Positions 1-7,532 of a DNA stretch of 12,141 nt are shown one piece after another; position 1 is the first letter of the stretch, and each line of letters starts with the position of its first letter. Made by a program: the position numbers and the translations under genes. The stretch spans positions 1 to 12,141 of the forward strand of contig LGRX02029392.1 of assembly GCA_001247695.2 (NCBI GenBank). The letters run 5' to 3'. The stretch comes from Cymbomonas tetramitiformis. Taxonomy: Eukaryota; Chlorophyta; Pyramimonadophyceae; Pyramimonadales; Pyramimonadaceae. The notes below the pieces were generated by a model. That model ran no database searches. It was given only the letters and a program-made list of their open reading frames with translations, and was not told the DNA's origin.

Positions 1-490
1 GTTTGTTGTGGTCCACTGAGCCGTACGCGTTTTCGAAGTCTACATACAGGCCATGCAGTTCTCTTCCTGAGACATTCGCATCCTCAATCGCATTGGTTAC
101 TCTGGTGAGTTGTCGAAGTGTGTTCCTTTTTTCCCTTGAGCCTTCCTGCGCCTGGGCTAGTATTCCCTGCGTTTCGCAGAACGTGGAGAGCATGTTTGCT
201 ATCTGCGAGGTGTATAGTTTGAATACCCCTTCAAGCAGGGCTATGGGTCGGTAATTTTGCTGTAAGGTGACATCCCCTTTCTTGTGGTGGAAGCAGAATG
301 TCCCTTTTTTCCAGGTGAGAGGGACATGCTTGCTGTTCCACATTTCCAGCATGAGTGCGTGTAGTGCATCGTGGAAGTCCTCTGGCATGTACTTAAGAAT
401 TTCGTTCGGGGTCCTGGGGGGGCCTGGTGCCTTGTTGTTGTTTAGGGTGTGTACCGCTTTGGTGTAGCCCTGTCTACTTATTGTGAGGTC
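1..490 (-). other. Reverse transcriptase domain, N-terminal part, cut by the window edge
   Basis: Blocks recognised in order: NNNKAPGPPRTPNEILKYMP (the LINE KAPGPDG-like block 0/1, Lys at residue 924), then WKKGTFCFHHKKGD, then NYRPIALLEGVFKLYTS (Asn at 983). An AQEGSREKRNTLRQL block corresponds to Q.GFR....T. Last is LYVDFENAYGSVDH, which is motif A with the first catalytic Asp at residue 1055. Two substitutions stand out: Pro-Pro replaces the usual Pro-Asp-Gly in the first block, and Glu-Gly-Ser replaces Gly-Phe-Arg. The second catalytic motif (YADD-like) is beyond base 1, so competence cannot be judged. Confidence 0.92.
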
Positions 491-3202
491 CAGCCCACTG
501 GGGTCTGGTCTTGGCATCTTTATGAGGTGCTCCCTGTGAGCTGGGTCTTCCCATGGTGGAGGTTTCGAGTCGGGTGGACTTCGGTGCTCCATCCTGTATG
601 GTGCCGAGTGGGCCATGTGGTCTGCTAGTGCGTTAGCGATGTTCCCGTGGCCTACAGCCAGGTTGCCCTCTCTGTCCTGTAGAGCCTGTATGTTCGCTGT
701 GGGGGCATGGCCTGTTTCTTGTGCCTTGGTATATATCCTTTTGTGGTATCTTTTTTGGTTGTTCCAGTATTCCTCTACTGTTTTGTTGTTGTGTCTTTGC
801 TTGGCTTGTTTCCAGTGCTGCATTACTACCTTGTGCGCTGCCGACCTTTCTTTTTTGGCCTCCTCAGTAAGCCACGACACCCACTCTTTTGCATCTGCAT
901 TGTCCCTGTCCGTTGGGCCTTTCATTTCTCCCTCTTTCAGGCTTCTGAGGGTTGAGTGTTCCGTGTGCGGGTTTCGTAGGTGTCGTTTGGTTTGCTTGTG
1001 CTCCCGCATCTTGAGTATTGCGGCGTCCCTTTCCTTTCTGTCCTTTTTGCTCATCAGCAGGTCTTTTCCCACTCGGTTGGAGGTGCCTCCAACTGTAGTA
1101 GTTGGCAGTTCGTCGTCCTGTAGCGCATATTTATTCGCCTCGGTGAGTATGTTTAGTACTGTTTCCCCTGCTCTGTCAATGGTGGCGTGTGCCACTTGCC
1201 TGTTGTCCTCTTCCCTGCACTGTGTGGCCATCTCCGTTATGCGTTTCAGTTCAGCGGTTCTGGCATAATCGTGTGTCCTGAGGAGGACGCCTTGGAGTGT
1301 TTCCCTGTGTGTTTTGTTCAGGGGCGTGTTCAGCTTTACATGCCCTGGTTGGGGGTCGCGGTCCACATATGGTTCGTGGGTGCCTATGCTGTCCAGCTGG
1401 AGGGTTGCTAGGCTTACCATCTCGTGGTCACTCGTGTGGTGCCGGGTGAGGTGTGTGGTGTCCCCCATCTCGTATTGCGCCTGCTTGTTCCTTGGTGCAA
1501 GCCATCTGTCAATGTTCCTGTGTTTCGCCCAGTTAAGTGTGGTATCGACTGGCGGGCCTACATTGTGGAGGTCTAGCTCCTCCGCAAGTTTCGCCCATTG
1601 CTTGTCGGTTTTTGTCATTCCTCTACCTGTGCTGGTGTTGCTCGCATTGAGGTCTCCTCCTATGACCACATGTTCGTTCGCCTTTCCCGCAGTTTTCCTG
1701 AGCAGGTTGGTTGTGTACTTGAGTATTTTGTCCCTGGTTTTCCACTCCTCTGCCCCTGGTGGGTTGTAAATGCCTAGCACATGGTACATCACCTTTCCCG
1801 GTAGGTGCAGCACCACATGTAGGAGGTATCCCTCGAGGTGTCTCGCTGGGACTACATGGTGGTTGTGTGCGTGGCTGTAGGGGTTGCCGAGGAGTATTGC
1901 CACTCCTCCTTTCATTGCCTGTTCAGCCGTGCCTTCTGCTTTCTGCACCTCAGTTTTGGTGCCTATTGCAGTGTATTGCATGTCTCTGAATCTTCTCATT
2001 ACACTGTCGTGTGCGTGTTTTACTTCCGTGAGTACAATTACTTGTAGACCCTGTTGGTTTTGGCTTCTTGTGTTAATGACCTCGGCAAGGTCAAGGCAGG
2101 CATCACTTTGTCCCGCCACATTCCAAGTGAGCATGTGTAGACGGTCCTTTCCTATGTCGGTCTTTATTGGTTCTGTGAGAGGGGTTTGGTATTCACAGGA
2201 GTTCTGGCATGCCTCTGGTGTATCCAGTTGTGTGTCCGTGAATCTTTCCCAATGTGCTGTTGGTTCGTCCCGTGTTTGCTCCCATTCTTCGTTTAGTTGG
2301 GTTCCCGGTGCTTGCTGTCCCTCGGGTGTCTGTCCGTCATTATCCGAGGGTGTTGTGGGGGCTAATCTATGGAGCCATTCCCATAGGCCTGGTTGCTTCG
2401 TAGTAGTTTTGCTTCCCCTCTCCTGGGTTTGTGGTGGTCTTCCGGCCTCTGGGTTTGTGTTCAGGCCTTCCGCAGGCCTCCGGGTTTCTGCCGCTCGCTG
2501 ACTTTCCACTTGTGTCCGGCTTCGCCCCTCGGCAGTGGCCATCATTTCTTTTACTGGCTGCTGTATGGACTTTCTATAGGCGGTTATCGCCGTTCTGTCG
2601 GTGGCCCCCCATTTGCTGACTGCCTCATTGAAGTGGGTGGGCCAGTGTCCCCCTGGGCATGTTTTCTGGTAGTGCATCCAAGCCTCGGTGGCCATCAGTA
2701 CCCATACTCCACAGCTGTACTGGTCCTGCGCGCTTTGGTTGCCTACATTCATCAGTTCTACTGTTACCTGTTTGTTGAGTGTCTTGGCCAAGTGTTCAGT
2801 CCAGTTGGTTATTTCCGTTGTTAGCCTTTTGGTGTTGCGTGAAGTTGCATTGGTTCTCCCATTCGAGGAGTCATATATCCAGAACTTCAGTTTGTCATTT
2901 CCTTTGTCCGGTCCGGCCAGCACTGCCCTCCAGTGTTTGCCATCGCAAACCGGTATGCAGAAGCCCCGGGAGTTCCCGAGTAGCTGCAGTGCCTTCGTCG
3001 TGTGCGGGTCTCTGTTGTTACCCGGTTTCAGTGTTTCTCTCATTGTGGCTATTACCAGGGGGGGCAATGGGTCATCTTCATACAGTGAGTGGGCATGTTG
3101 CATTTGGAACATGTTCAGTCGGCCTTTCTTTTCGAATAGTCCCTTCGTAGTGGTGTTGTACGGGTATATTTCCGTGTGGTTCTGACCCCCCCCACCCGTC
3201 AT
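1..3202 (-). CDS. Non-LTR (LINE-type) retroelement polyprotein: Ulp1-like protease, APE endonuclease, reverse transcriptase (partial)
   Basis: I translated the minus strand codon by codon from 3340 to 2. The frame is stop-free below an in-frame stop near 3340 and leaves the window at base 1, giving at least 1067 codons from the ATG at 3200-3202. That ATG has an A at -3 and no in-frame ATG lies between it and the stop. Residues 1-190 carry a Ulp1/C48-type protease. Residues 225-345 are a Q/T/P-rich linker. Residues 355-605 are an APE-type endonuclease. Residues 605-905 are a charged, Lys/Arg-rich spacer with likely coiled coil (for example MSKKDRKERDAA). From about 905 on is reverse transcriptase, cut at motif A. 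The protein would nick the target and copy its own RNA by target-primed reverse transcription. No stop or frameshift is visible, so the copy may be young. No gag-like zinc knuckle was seen. YxDD, RNase H and any second endonuclease would lie left of the window. Confidence 0.92.
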   Translation of the reverse strand, partial: MTGGGGQNHTEIYPYNTTTKGLFEKKGRLNMFQMQHAHSLYEDDPLPPLVIATMRETLKPGNNRDPHTTKALQLLGNSRGFCIPVCDGKHWRAVLAGPDKGNDKLKFWIYDSSNGRTNATSRNTKRLTTEITNWTEHLAKTLNKQVTVELMNVGNQSAQDQYSCGVWVLMATEAWMHYQKTCPGGHWPTHFNEAVSKWGATDRTAITAYRKSIQQPVKEMMATAEGRSRTQVESQRAAETRRPAEGLNTNPEAGRPPQTQERGSKTTTKQPGLWEWLHRLAPTTPSDNDGQTPEGQQAPGTQLNEEWEQTRDEPTAHWERFTDTQLDTPEACQNSCEYQTPLTEPIKTDIGKDRLHMLTWNVAGQSDACLDLAEVINTRSQNQQGLQVIVLTEVKHAHDSVMRRFRDMQYTAIGTKTEVQKAEGTAEQAMKGGVAILLGNPYSHAHNHHVVPARHLEGYLLHVVLHLPGKVMYHVLGIYNPPGAEEWKTRDKILKYTTNLLRKTAGKANEHVVIGGDLNASNTSTGRGMTKTDKQWAKLAEELDLHNVGPPVDTTLNWAKHRNIDRWLAPRNKQAQYEMGDTTHLTRHHTSDHEMVSLATLQLDSIGTHEPYVDRDPQPGHVKLNTPLNKTHRETLQGVLLRTHDYARTAELKRITEMATQCREEDNRQVAHATIDRAGETVLNILTEANKYALQDDELPTTTVGGTSNRVGKDLLMSKKDRKERDAAILKMREHKQTKRHLRNPHTEHSTLRSLKEGEMKGPTDRDNADAKEWVSWLTEEAKKERSAAHKVVMQHWKQAKQRHNNKTVEEYWNNQKRYHKRIYTKAQETGHAPTANIQALQDREGNLAVGHGNIANALADHMAHSAPYRMEHRSPPDSKPPPWEDPAHREHLIKMPRPDPSGLDLTISRQGYTKAVHTLNNNKAPGPPRTPNEILKYMPEDFHDALHALMLEMWNSKHVPLTWKKGTFCFHHKKGDVTLQQNYRPIALLEGVFKLYTSQIANMLSTFCETQGILAQAQEGSREKRNTLRQLTRVTNAIEDANVSGRELHGLYVDFENAYGSVDHNK
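1388..2140 (-). other. APE-type (exonuclease-endonuclease-phosphatase) endonuclease domain of the retroelement
   Basis: The domain starts with LTWNVAGQ (Asn at residue 361), the usual first block. Next comes IVLTEVKHA with the metal-binding Glu at 393, then KGGVAILL, then GIYNPPG. The catalytic block VVIGGDLNAS has Asp 517 and Asn 519. RNIDRWL corresponds to the family's Arg-Ile-Asp strand. The final block TSDHEMVSL has Asp 592 and His 593. All catalytic residues expected of a LINE APE endonuclease are present, and the length of about 240 residues is normal. This domain makes the target-site nick that primes reverse transcription. Confidence 0.93.
2633..3202 (-). other. Ulp1/C48-like cysteine protease domain within the retroelement protein
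   Basis: Family knowledge: Ulp1-type proteases use His-Asp-Cys with an oxyanion Gln, usually in blocks HW..., iyDS... and Q....dCGv. The sequence shows GKHWRAVLAG with His at residue 90, FWIYDSSNG with Asp at 111, and DQYSCGVWV with Cys at 164, preceded by Gln at 156, 159 and 161. Order and spacing fit the family. The Gln is usually six residues before the Cys; here that position is Ala and the nearest Gln is at minus five (159), so one residue may be deleted. The hydrophobic tail VWVLMATEAW also fits. The W-D-I segment normally N-terminal to the His is not clear, so the domain may be divergent or 5'-clipped. Activity on SUMO, ubiquitin or the polyprotein itself cannot be told from sequence. 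Confidence 0.72.
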
Positions 3203-3276
3203 GTTTGTTTTCCAGCACCGGGTGTGCCGCCTCCAGCACCGGTCCCCGCAGTTCGTATTAACGCGATGGGTCGGTT

Positions 3277-3324
3277 GGCATCGAACTCCTGCTGTGGAGG
3301 TGGGGTGGCCTGAGGGGTTGGCCA
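3277..3324 (-). promoter_or_regulatory. Possible Pol III-like A/B box pair in each array unit (minus strand)
   Basis: Read on the minus strand, 3286-3277 is GTTCGATGCC, which matches the core B-box pattern GTTCRANNCC. About 37 bases upstream, 3324-3314 is TGGCCAACCCC, a partial A-box (TRGYNNA matched, the rest not). Order and spacing fit an internal Pol III promoter. The pair is repeated in most units. No cloverleaf can be folded around it, and short degenerate motifs arise by chance, so this is only a candidate. Confidence 0.2.
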
Positions 3325-3359
3325 CAGGGGGGTGTGGGATTTAAGGCTGAGCGCCGAGT

Positions 3360-3390
3360 GGGAGGGTGGCGTGGGGCGGTTGGGTTAGGG
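3360..3390 (+). other. G-quadruplex-forming motif, recurring once per 202-bp unit
   Basis: Five runs of three or more G occur within 31 bases (3360-3362, 3364-3366, 3373-3376, 3382-3384, 3388-3390), ending in gggttaggg. The same block recurs in every unit at 202-bp steps, for instance near 3562, 3764 and 3966. Loops are short, which favours a quadruplex on the plus strand; folding itself is inferred. Confidence 0.6.
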
Positions 3391-5280
3391 ATGAGCGGGA
3401 ATGGCGGGATGGGGTCATGGGTGGTAATATACATCCATGGGGGTGTGTTTGAGTTTGTATCAACGCCATGGGTCGGTTGGCATCGAACTCCTGCTGTGGA
3501 GGTGGGGTGGCCTGAGGGGTTGGCCACAGGGGGGTGTGGGATTTAAAACTGAGAGCCGAGTGGGAGGGTGGCGTGGGGCGGTTGGGTTAGGGATGAGCGG
3601 GAATGGCGGGATGGGGTTGTGGGTGGTAATATACATCCATGGGGGTGTGTTCGAGTTTGTATTAACGCCATGGGTTGGTTGGCATCGAACTCCCGCTGTG
3701 GAGGTGGGGTGGCCTGAGGGGTTGGCCACAGGGGGGTGTGGGATTTAAGGCTGAGCGCTGAGTGGGAGGGTGGCGTGGGGCGGTTGGGTTAGGGATGAGC
3801 GGGAATGGCGGGATGGGGTCGTGGGTGGTAACATACATCCACGGGGGTGTGTTTGAGTTTGTATTAACGCCATGGGTCGGTTGGCATCGAACTTCCGCTG
3901 TGGAGGTGGGGTGGCCTGAGGGGTTGGCCACAGGGGGGTGTGGGATTTAAGGCTGAGCGCTGAGTGGGAGGGTGGCGTGGGGCGGTTGGGTTAGGGATGA
4001 GCGGGAATGGCGGGATGGGGTCGTGGGTGGTAACATACATCCACGGGGGTGTGTTTGAGATTGTATTAACGCCATGGGTCGGTTGGCATCGAACTCCTGC
4101 TGTGGAGGTGGGGTGGCCTGAGGGGTTGGCCACAGGGGGGGGTGGGATTTAAGGCTGAGCGCTGAGTGGGAGGGTGGCGTGGGGCGGTTGGGTTAGGGAT
4201 GAGCGGGAATGGCGGGATGGGGTCGTGGGTGGTAATATACATCCACGGGGGGGTGTTTGAGGTTGTTTTAACGCCATGGGTCGGTTGGCATCGAACCCTG
4301 CTGTGGAGGTGGGGGGTGGCTCCGAGTGGGTTGGCCACAGGGGTGTGGGACGAAGGCCGGAGCGCTGAGTGGGAGGGTGGCGTGGGGCGGTTGGGTTAGG
4401 GATGAGCGGGAATGGCGGGATGGGGTCGTGGGTGGTAATATACATCCACGGGGGTGTGTTTGAGTTTGTATTAACGCCATGGGTCGGTTGGCATCGAACT
4501 CCTGCTGTGGAGGTGGGGTGGCCTGAGGGGTTGGCCACAGGGGGGTGTGGGATTTAAGGCTGAGCGCTGAGTGGGAGGGTGGCGTGGGGCGGTTGGGTTA
4601 GGGATGAGCGGGAATGGCGGGATGGGGTCATGGGTGGTAATATACATCCACGGGGGTGTGTTTGAGTTTGTATTAACGCCATGGGTCGGTTGGCATCGAA
4701 CTCCTGCTGTGGAGGTGGGGTGGCCTGATGGGTTGGCCACAGGGGGGTGTGGGATTTAAGGCTGAGCGCCGAATGGGAGGGTGGCGTGGGGCGGTTGGGT
4801 TAGGGATGAGCGGGAATGACGGGATGGGGTCATGAGTGGTAAAATACGTCCATGGGGGTGTGTTTGAGTTTGTATTAACGCCATGGGTCGGTTGGCATCG
4901 AACTCCTGCTGTGGAGGTGGGGTGGCCTGAGGGGTTGGCCACAGGGGGGTGTGGGATTTAAGGCTGAGCGCTGAGTGGGAGGGTGGCGAGGGGCGGTTGG
5001 GTTAGGGATGAGCGGGAATGACGGGATGGGGTCATGAGTGGTAAAATACGTCCATGGGGGTGTGTTTGAGTTTGTATTAACGCCATGGGTCGGTTGGCAT
5101 CGAACTCCTGCTGTGGAGGTGGGGTGGCCTGAGGGGTTGGCCACAGGGGGGTGTGGGATTTAAGGCTGAGCGCTGAGTGGGAGGGTGGCGAGGGGCGGTT
5201 GGGTTAGGGATGAGCGGGAATGGCGGGATGGGGTCGTGGGTGGTAATATACATCCACGGGGGTGTGTTTTAGTTTGTATT

Positions 5281-6249
5281 CGCAGGGCAGGGGCAATGGC
5301 ATCTTGCAACGCCTCACGAGTTTGTGGGGGATATGGTGTCAACAGATTGACTTGGAAGTGTGTTGAGCAGTGTGTTGAGCCCTGCGCGGCCAAAAAGAAT
5401 GTTGAGCCCCGCGCGTTAAACGTAGTCGCACGATGTAGATTCGGTGGGTTTAAATGGTGCAACGTGTTTGTGTATTTTGGCTCGTGTTGTAGTACGGTGG
5501 TGTGTACCTGCCATGCATTGACTCGGTCCTGATTAGGTTGACACATGCGTTGGGTGGGAGCGTGGGGTGGGCAAGATTATTCCCCTTGGGGAAGCCCACG
5601 CCCTTGTTAGCAATGTCGTCCCTAAATTAAAACCTTGGCAGCCTAAATTCGAAACACCAACACAAATTCTTCGAGATCACTCCTAACCCAATGTGTACAT
5701 GCAAGGAAATTGGAAATGGGGTCCCCAGGAGGCCCCCATGTCGCCTTGAGCCATCACAATCTTCGACGATGGTTCCAAAAATCAACCGGAGCAGCATACG
5801 GATACGTCAAGCGGACGGGAGGGGGAGGGGCATTCCGATTCGCTAGAGTGTTGAGATGAGTCTAACGATCGACCTGAAAGAGAGATTGTTAGATGGGGAA
5901 GACGTTTTATACCATCACGAATACTTACCACGTCCACCTTTTCACTCGCTCTTTTCCGCTGCTGCTGCCATTTCCCCGTATAGCATGAGTTTCTCGATCT
6001 GGGTCATATCGTTGCGTCTTTCTACGTCAACACGAAATTGATGCGCAGTCAAGATGTGGTGGTGTGCTTTCTAGAGCTCGTTAGCTGGTCGAAAAACCTT
6101 CTTGTTGTGTGAGATACCATGGCAGTTCTGATCAGGCTTTAGATAATAATTCCATTTATTGTGCACGATTTCAGCAGGGTTCCCCCCTCAGTGTTCTGGA
6201 CTTGTCTGTCTTTGTGACGAGTATGCGATTTCAGTGGACAACGGTGTGA
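5281..6249. other. Unassigned region, no recognised gene
   Basis: After the array ends, no protein or RNA family is recognised. Near 5355-5420 the phrase tgttgagc recurs several times. Two short open frames on opposite strands look mildly coding. One is on plus at 5856-6041, starting MSLTIDLKERLLDGED. The other is on minus at 6070-5942, ending in EKLMLYGEMAAAAEKSE before a stop, with a possible acceptor (ctctag) just upstream. They overlap and cannot both be right, and neither has similarity I know. On the minus strand a strong donor-like gtaagtat starts near 5933. On plus, 6178-6242 could be an exon preceding the EF-hand exon (acceptor tttcagcag), but this is speculative. Confidence 0.4.
5567..5599. 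other. Interrupted hairpin
   Basis: GTGGGC (5567-5572) pairs with GCCCAC (5594-5599), and TTCCCC (5580-5585) pairs with GGGGAA (5588-5593) directly inside the right arm. A 7-nt bulge lies on the left side. A second, weaker inverted pair (atgggg and ccccat) lies near 5716-5740. No poly-T or RNA-family context identifies a function. Confidence 0.45.
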
Positions 6250-6665
6250 ACCATATATTCTGAGTTGCTGGCTTGTCGTGATAGCAGGATCGCGGTATCC
6301 CTCACCCTCGTTCTCGTAAGAGTGCACGCCACGCTCCCTGATATCGCCTACGAGGAGAAACTTATGAACACGCAATTTGACGAGATGGACGTGGATGGAG
6401 ACGGTTGTGTATCTCGTATTGAGTTCTTCCAACACAACAAGTTTCAGAAAGCTTCTGACTTGAGGAACGAAAAATTGCTAGAAGACAGTAGCGTTTTGGA
6501 TACATTTTCTAAGGTGCGAGGTTGCAATTCACTTGTATCCAACTGTCGATCTTTGTTGCCTCATTTAAACTATGCATACTGTCCTCTTACCCTGTTTTTC
6601 TTGCGCAGGGGAGCTCTAAGTTCGGCAGAGGTGGTGTTGAGGAAAAAGGTATCGCCTTGCTTTAG
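6250..6665 (+). CDS. EF-hand protein, partial gene model (two exons)
   Basis: The open frame starts after an in-frame stop at 6247 and is best read as an exon beginning at an acceptor such as gatagcag (exon from 6288). It carries a perfect EF-hand loop at 6388-6423, DVDGDGCVSRIE, with Asp at positions 1, 3 and 5, Gly at 6, hydrophobic Val at 8 and Glu at 12. It is flanked by helix-like YEEKLMNTQFDEM and FFQHNKFQKASDL. The exon ends at 6513 (TCTAAG/GTGCGA). After a 95-bp intron the frame resumes at 6609 as GSSKFGRGGVEEK and stops at 6663-6665, unless the gtatcg donor at 6649 is used. Only one EF-hand is visible, whereas calcium sensors usually have paired hands, so exons are likely missing upstream. 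The role is presumably Ca2+ binding; the specific protein is not recognised. Confidence 0.6.
6514..6608 (+). other. GT-AG intron in the EF-hand gene
   Basis: The donor is AAG/GTGCGAG. The acceptor is preceded by a good pyrimidine tract, with cctgtttttcttgcgcag ending at 6608. The intron is 95 bp and phase 0. The upstream frame otherwise runs on into non-coding-looking sequence, and the downstream exon keeps a charged, coding-like composition. This pair of sites is one of the better signs that the region is eukaryotic. Confidence 0.65.
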
Positions 6666-6890
6666 CGAATTACCACTTCTGCTCACTTTCTGTATGGCTT
6701 TCTATGTCGTGCTTTTCAAGAGCTTGGGTGAGCAGGGCGGTTGTGCGAACCGTTTATGAGAGCTACCATGTCTCTGTTTTGTAGACAATTCACAGTCATT
6801 CTCAACGTTCGTGTATCTCTTTTTCTAGTGTCAAGCCTGTCCTCGTAGTGTCTCCGCCCAATCCTTAAGTGTCAACTGTCAGTCCAGCTC

Positions 6891-7031
6891 ATGTTTCAGA
6901 CCGCTCCACTCTGTGCTCGAAAAGTGAAGGAACCCATATTGGGAAGGCCACCGACACATTTTGAAACTCATCTGAGAGATTTGCTACAGAAAAGTTCCTG
7001 TACCCAAATAATTTCGCACTTGTTGCGTTAG
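6891..7031 (+). CDS. Small open frame of 46 codons, uncertain
   Basis: The ATG at 6891 opens a frame that ends at TAG 7029-7031, starting MFQTAPLCARKVKEPILG and ending in IISHLLR. The frame is open back to 6849, just after an acceptor-like ctcgtag. The composition (charged, amphipathic LRDLLQK segment) is compatible with a terminal exon or a small protein. No homology is known to me and no ribosomal or promoter evidence is available. An orphan ORF by chance is quite possible. Confidence 0.18.
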   Translation: MFQTAPLCARKVKEPILGRPPTHFETHLRDLLQKSSCTQIISHLLR

Positions 7032-7165
7032 AACACGTATTTCAGCGAGTTTACCTTCCCCCATCCCTCTCAAAAGCTCAGCATCGGTTGCTTACCATCT
7101 TTGCATGGGCGGACGGATCCTATGCGGTTCTCTACAAGTTCCGCTTACTGCTGAGCTGAGGGTCC

Positions 7166-7172
7166 TATAAAG
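7166..7172 (+). promoter_or_regulatory. TATA-like element
   Basis: tataaag lies about 68 bp before an ATG at 7234 and some 360 bp before the long beta-helix exon. It is the only classical TATA-like motif in this gap in the right orientation. A chance match cannot be excluded. Confidence 0.2.
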
Positions 7173-7532
7173 TTTGTGCACAATACTTCCCACACGCCGA
7201 CCTAGGTTTTCAGCATAATCCTCAAAAGATTAACATGAAAATAAAGGCGAGCTTTTGGTGGAGGAAACAGATTCACAAGTTCCCTGGAATCATGAGTACA
7301 CCACAAGAATTCAACGTCTCGCTGATGCCAGGTTCCGACAGACACAACCCTAGTTCTTGCCCGTGACCTGCTGTCACGAGCACATCCTTTGACGAAGACT
7401 TTTGCTTCCCTACACTACGATAGGTGTGGGGTTGTGTGTCGTTGTAGTTGGCACCACCCATGCGATTCACACATAGATTTTCAGGAAAAGCCTATGTAGA
7501 CGTGTCAGGACCGTCGTCTGCTTTATCCTGGC

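Larger units (their letters stand above)
1..3254 (-). mobile_element. LINE-type retrotransposon, 5' and middle part, reading leftward
   Basis: The element is defined by its endonuclease plus reverse transcriptase frame. Between the start codon (3202) and the 202-bp array (from 3255) lies a leader of about 50 bp. The leader holds an 11-bp direct repeat, tccagcaccgg, at 3211-3221 and 3232-3242. The 3' part with tail and target-site duplication is outside the window, so the insertion site cannot be checked. The right boundary is uncertain: if the tandem array is the element's own 5' UTR, the element extends to about 5280. The protease domain lacks an obvious N-terminal segment, so a 5'-truncated reading frame is also possible. 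Confidence 0.85.
3255..5280. repeat. Tandem array of ten 202-bp units
   Basis: The anchor gtattaacgc (with variants) begins at 3255, 3457, 3659, 3861, 4063, 4265, 4468, 4670, 4872, 5074 and again at 5276. This gives nine 202-bp units and one of 203. Units are nearly identical apart from scattered changes; the one covering about 4265-4360 is clearly diverged. The plus strand is very G-rich. Each unit has a 6-bp stem (GTGGCC with GGCCAC, 9-nt loop), a G-run block and a GTATAT-like site on the minus strand. Because 202 is not a multiple of three, the long ORFs crossing the array shift frame every unit and are not credible as coding. The array sits directly upstream (minus sense) of the retroelement ORF, so it may be its 5' UTR monomers; a host minisatellite is the alternative. 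Confidence 0.97.
6666..7499. other. Intergenic or intronic region, mostly unassigned
   Basis: No family is recognised. Several acceptor-like sites occur (ttttgtag ending 6784, tttttctag ending 6828, ctcgtag ending 6848), so further exons of the EF-hand gene could lie here. A short frame begins with ATG at 7234 (MKIKASFWWRKQ..., 43 codons, stop before 7370). It could be a 5' exon of the beta-helix gene but lacks a convincing signal peptide. Confidence 0.4.

Noticed and set aside
3..3185. Many plus-strand ORFs of 60-217 codons across the left 3.2 kb
   Set aside because: They lie opposite one continuous minus-strand frame with clear protease, endonuclease and reverse transcriptase motifs. Their Cys/Val/Ser-rich translations match no family.
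3255..3340. tRNA gene around the B-box-like GTTCGATGCC
   Set aside because: The flanks do not pair as a T-stem and no cloverleaf or acceptor stem can be drawn.
3258..5144. Repeated ~89-codon minus-strand ORFs (and 62-codon plus ORFs), one per array unit, as a protein family
   Set aside because: They are open only because the 202-bp unit is G-rich and poor in stops. The unit is not a multiple of three, so the frame changes each copy, and overlapping ORFs read the same bases differently.
3360..5220. Interstitial telomere from gggttaggg
   Set aside because: Only one TTAGGG-like step occurs per 202-bp unit, not a run of telomere repeats.
3255..5280. CRISPR array
   Set aside because: The whole 202-bp unit repeats with no variable spacers.
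5160..5546. Opposed ORFs at the array end (minus 128 codons, plus 115 codons)
   Set aside because: Both begin or end in array sequence and have no recognisable motif; neither can be preferred.
6139..6435. 98-codon minus-strand ORF
   Set aside because: It lies opposite the EF-hand exon, whose loop is an exact motif match with supporting splice sites.
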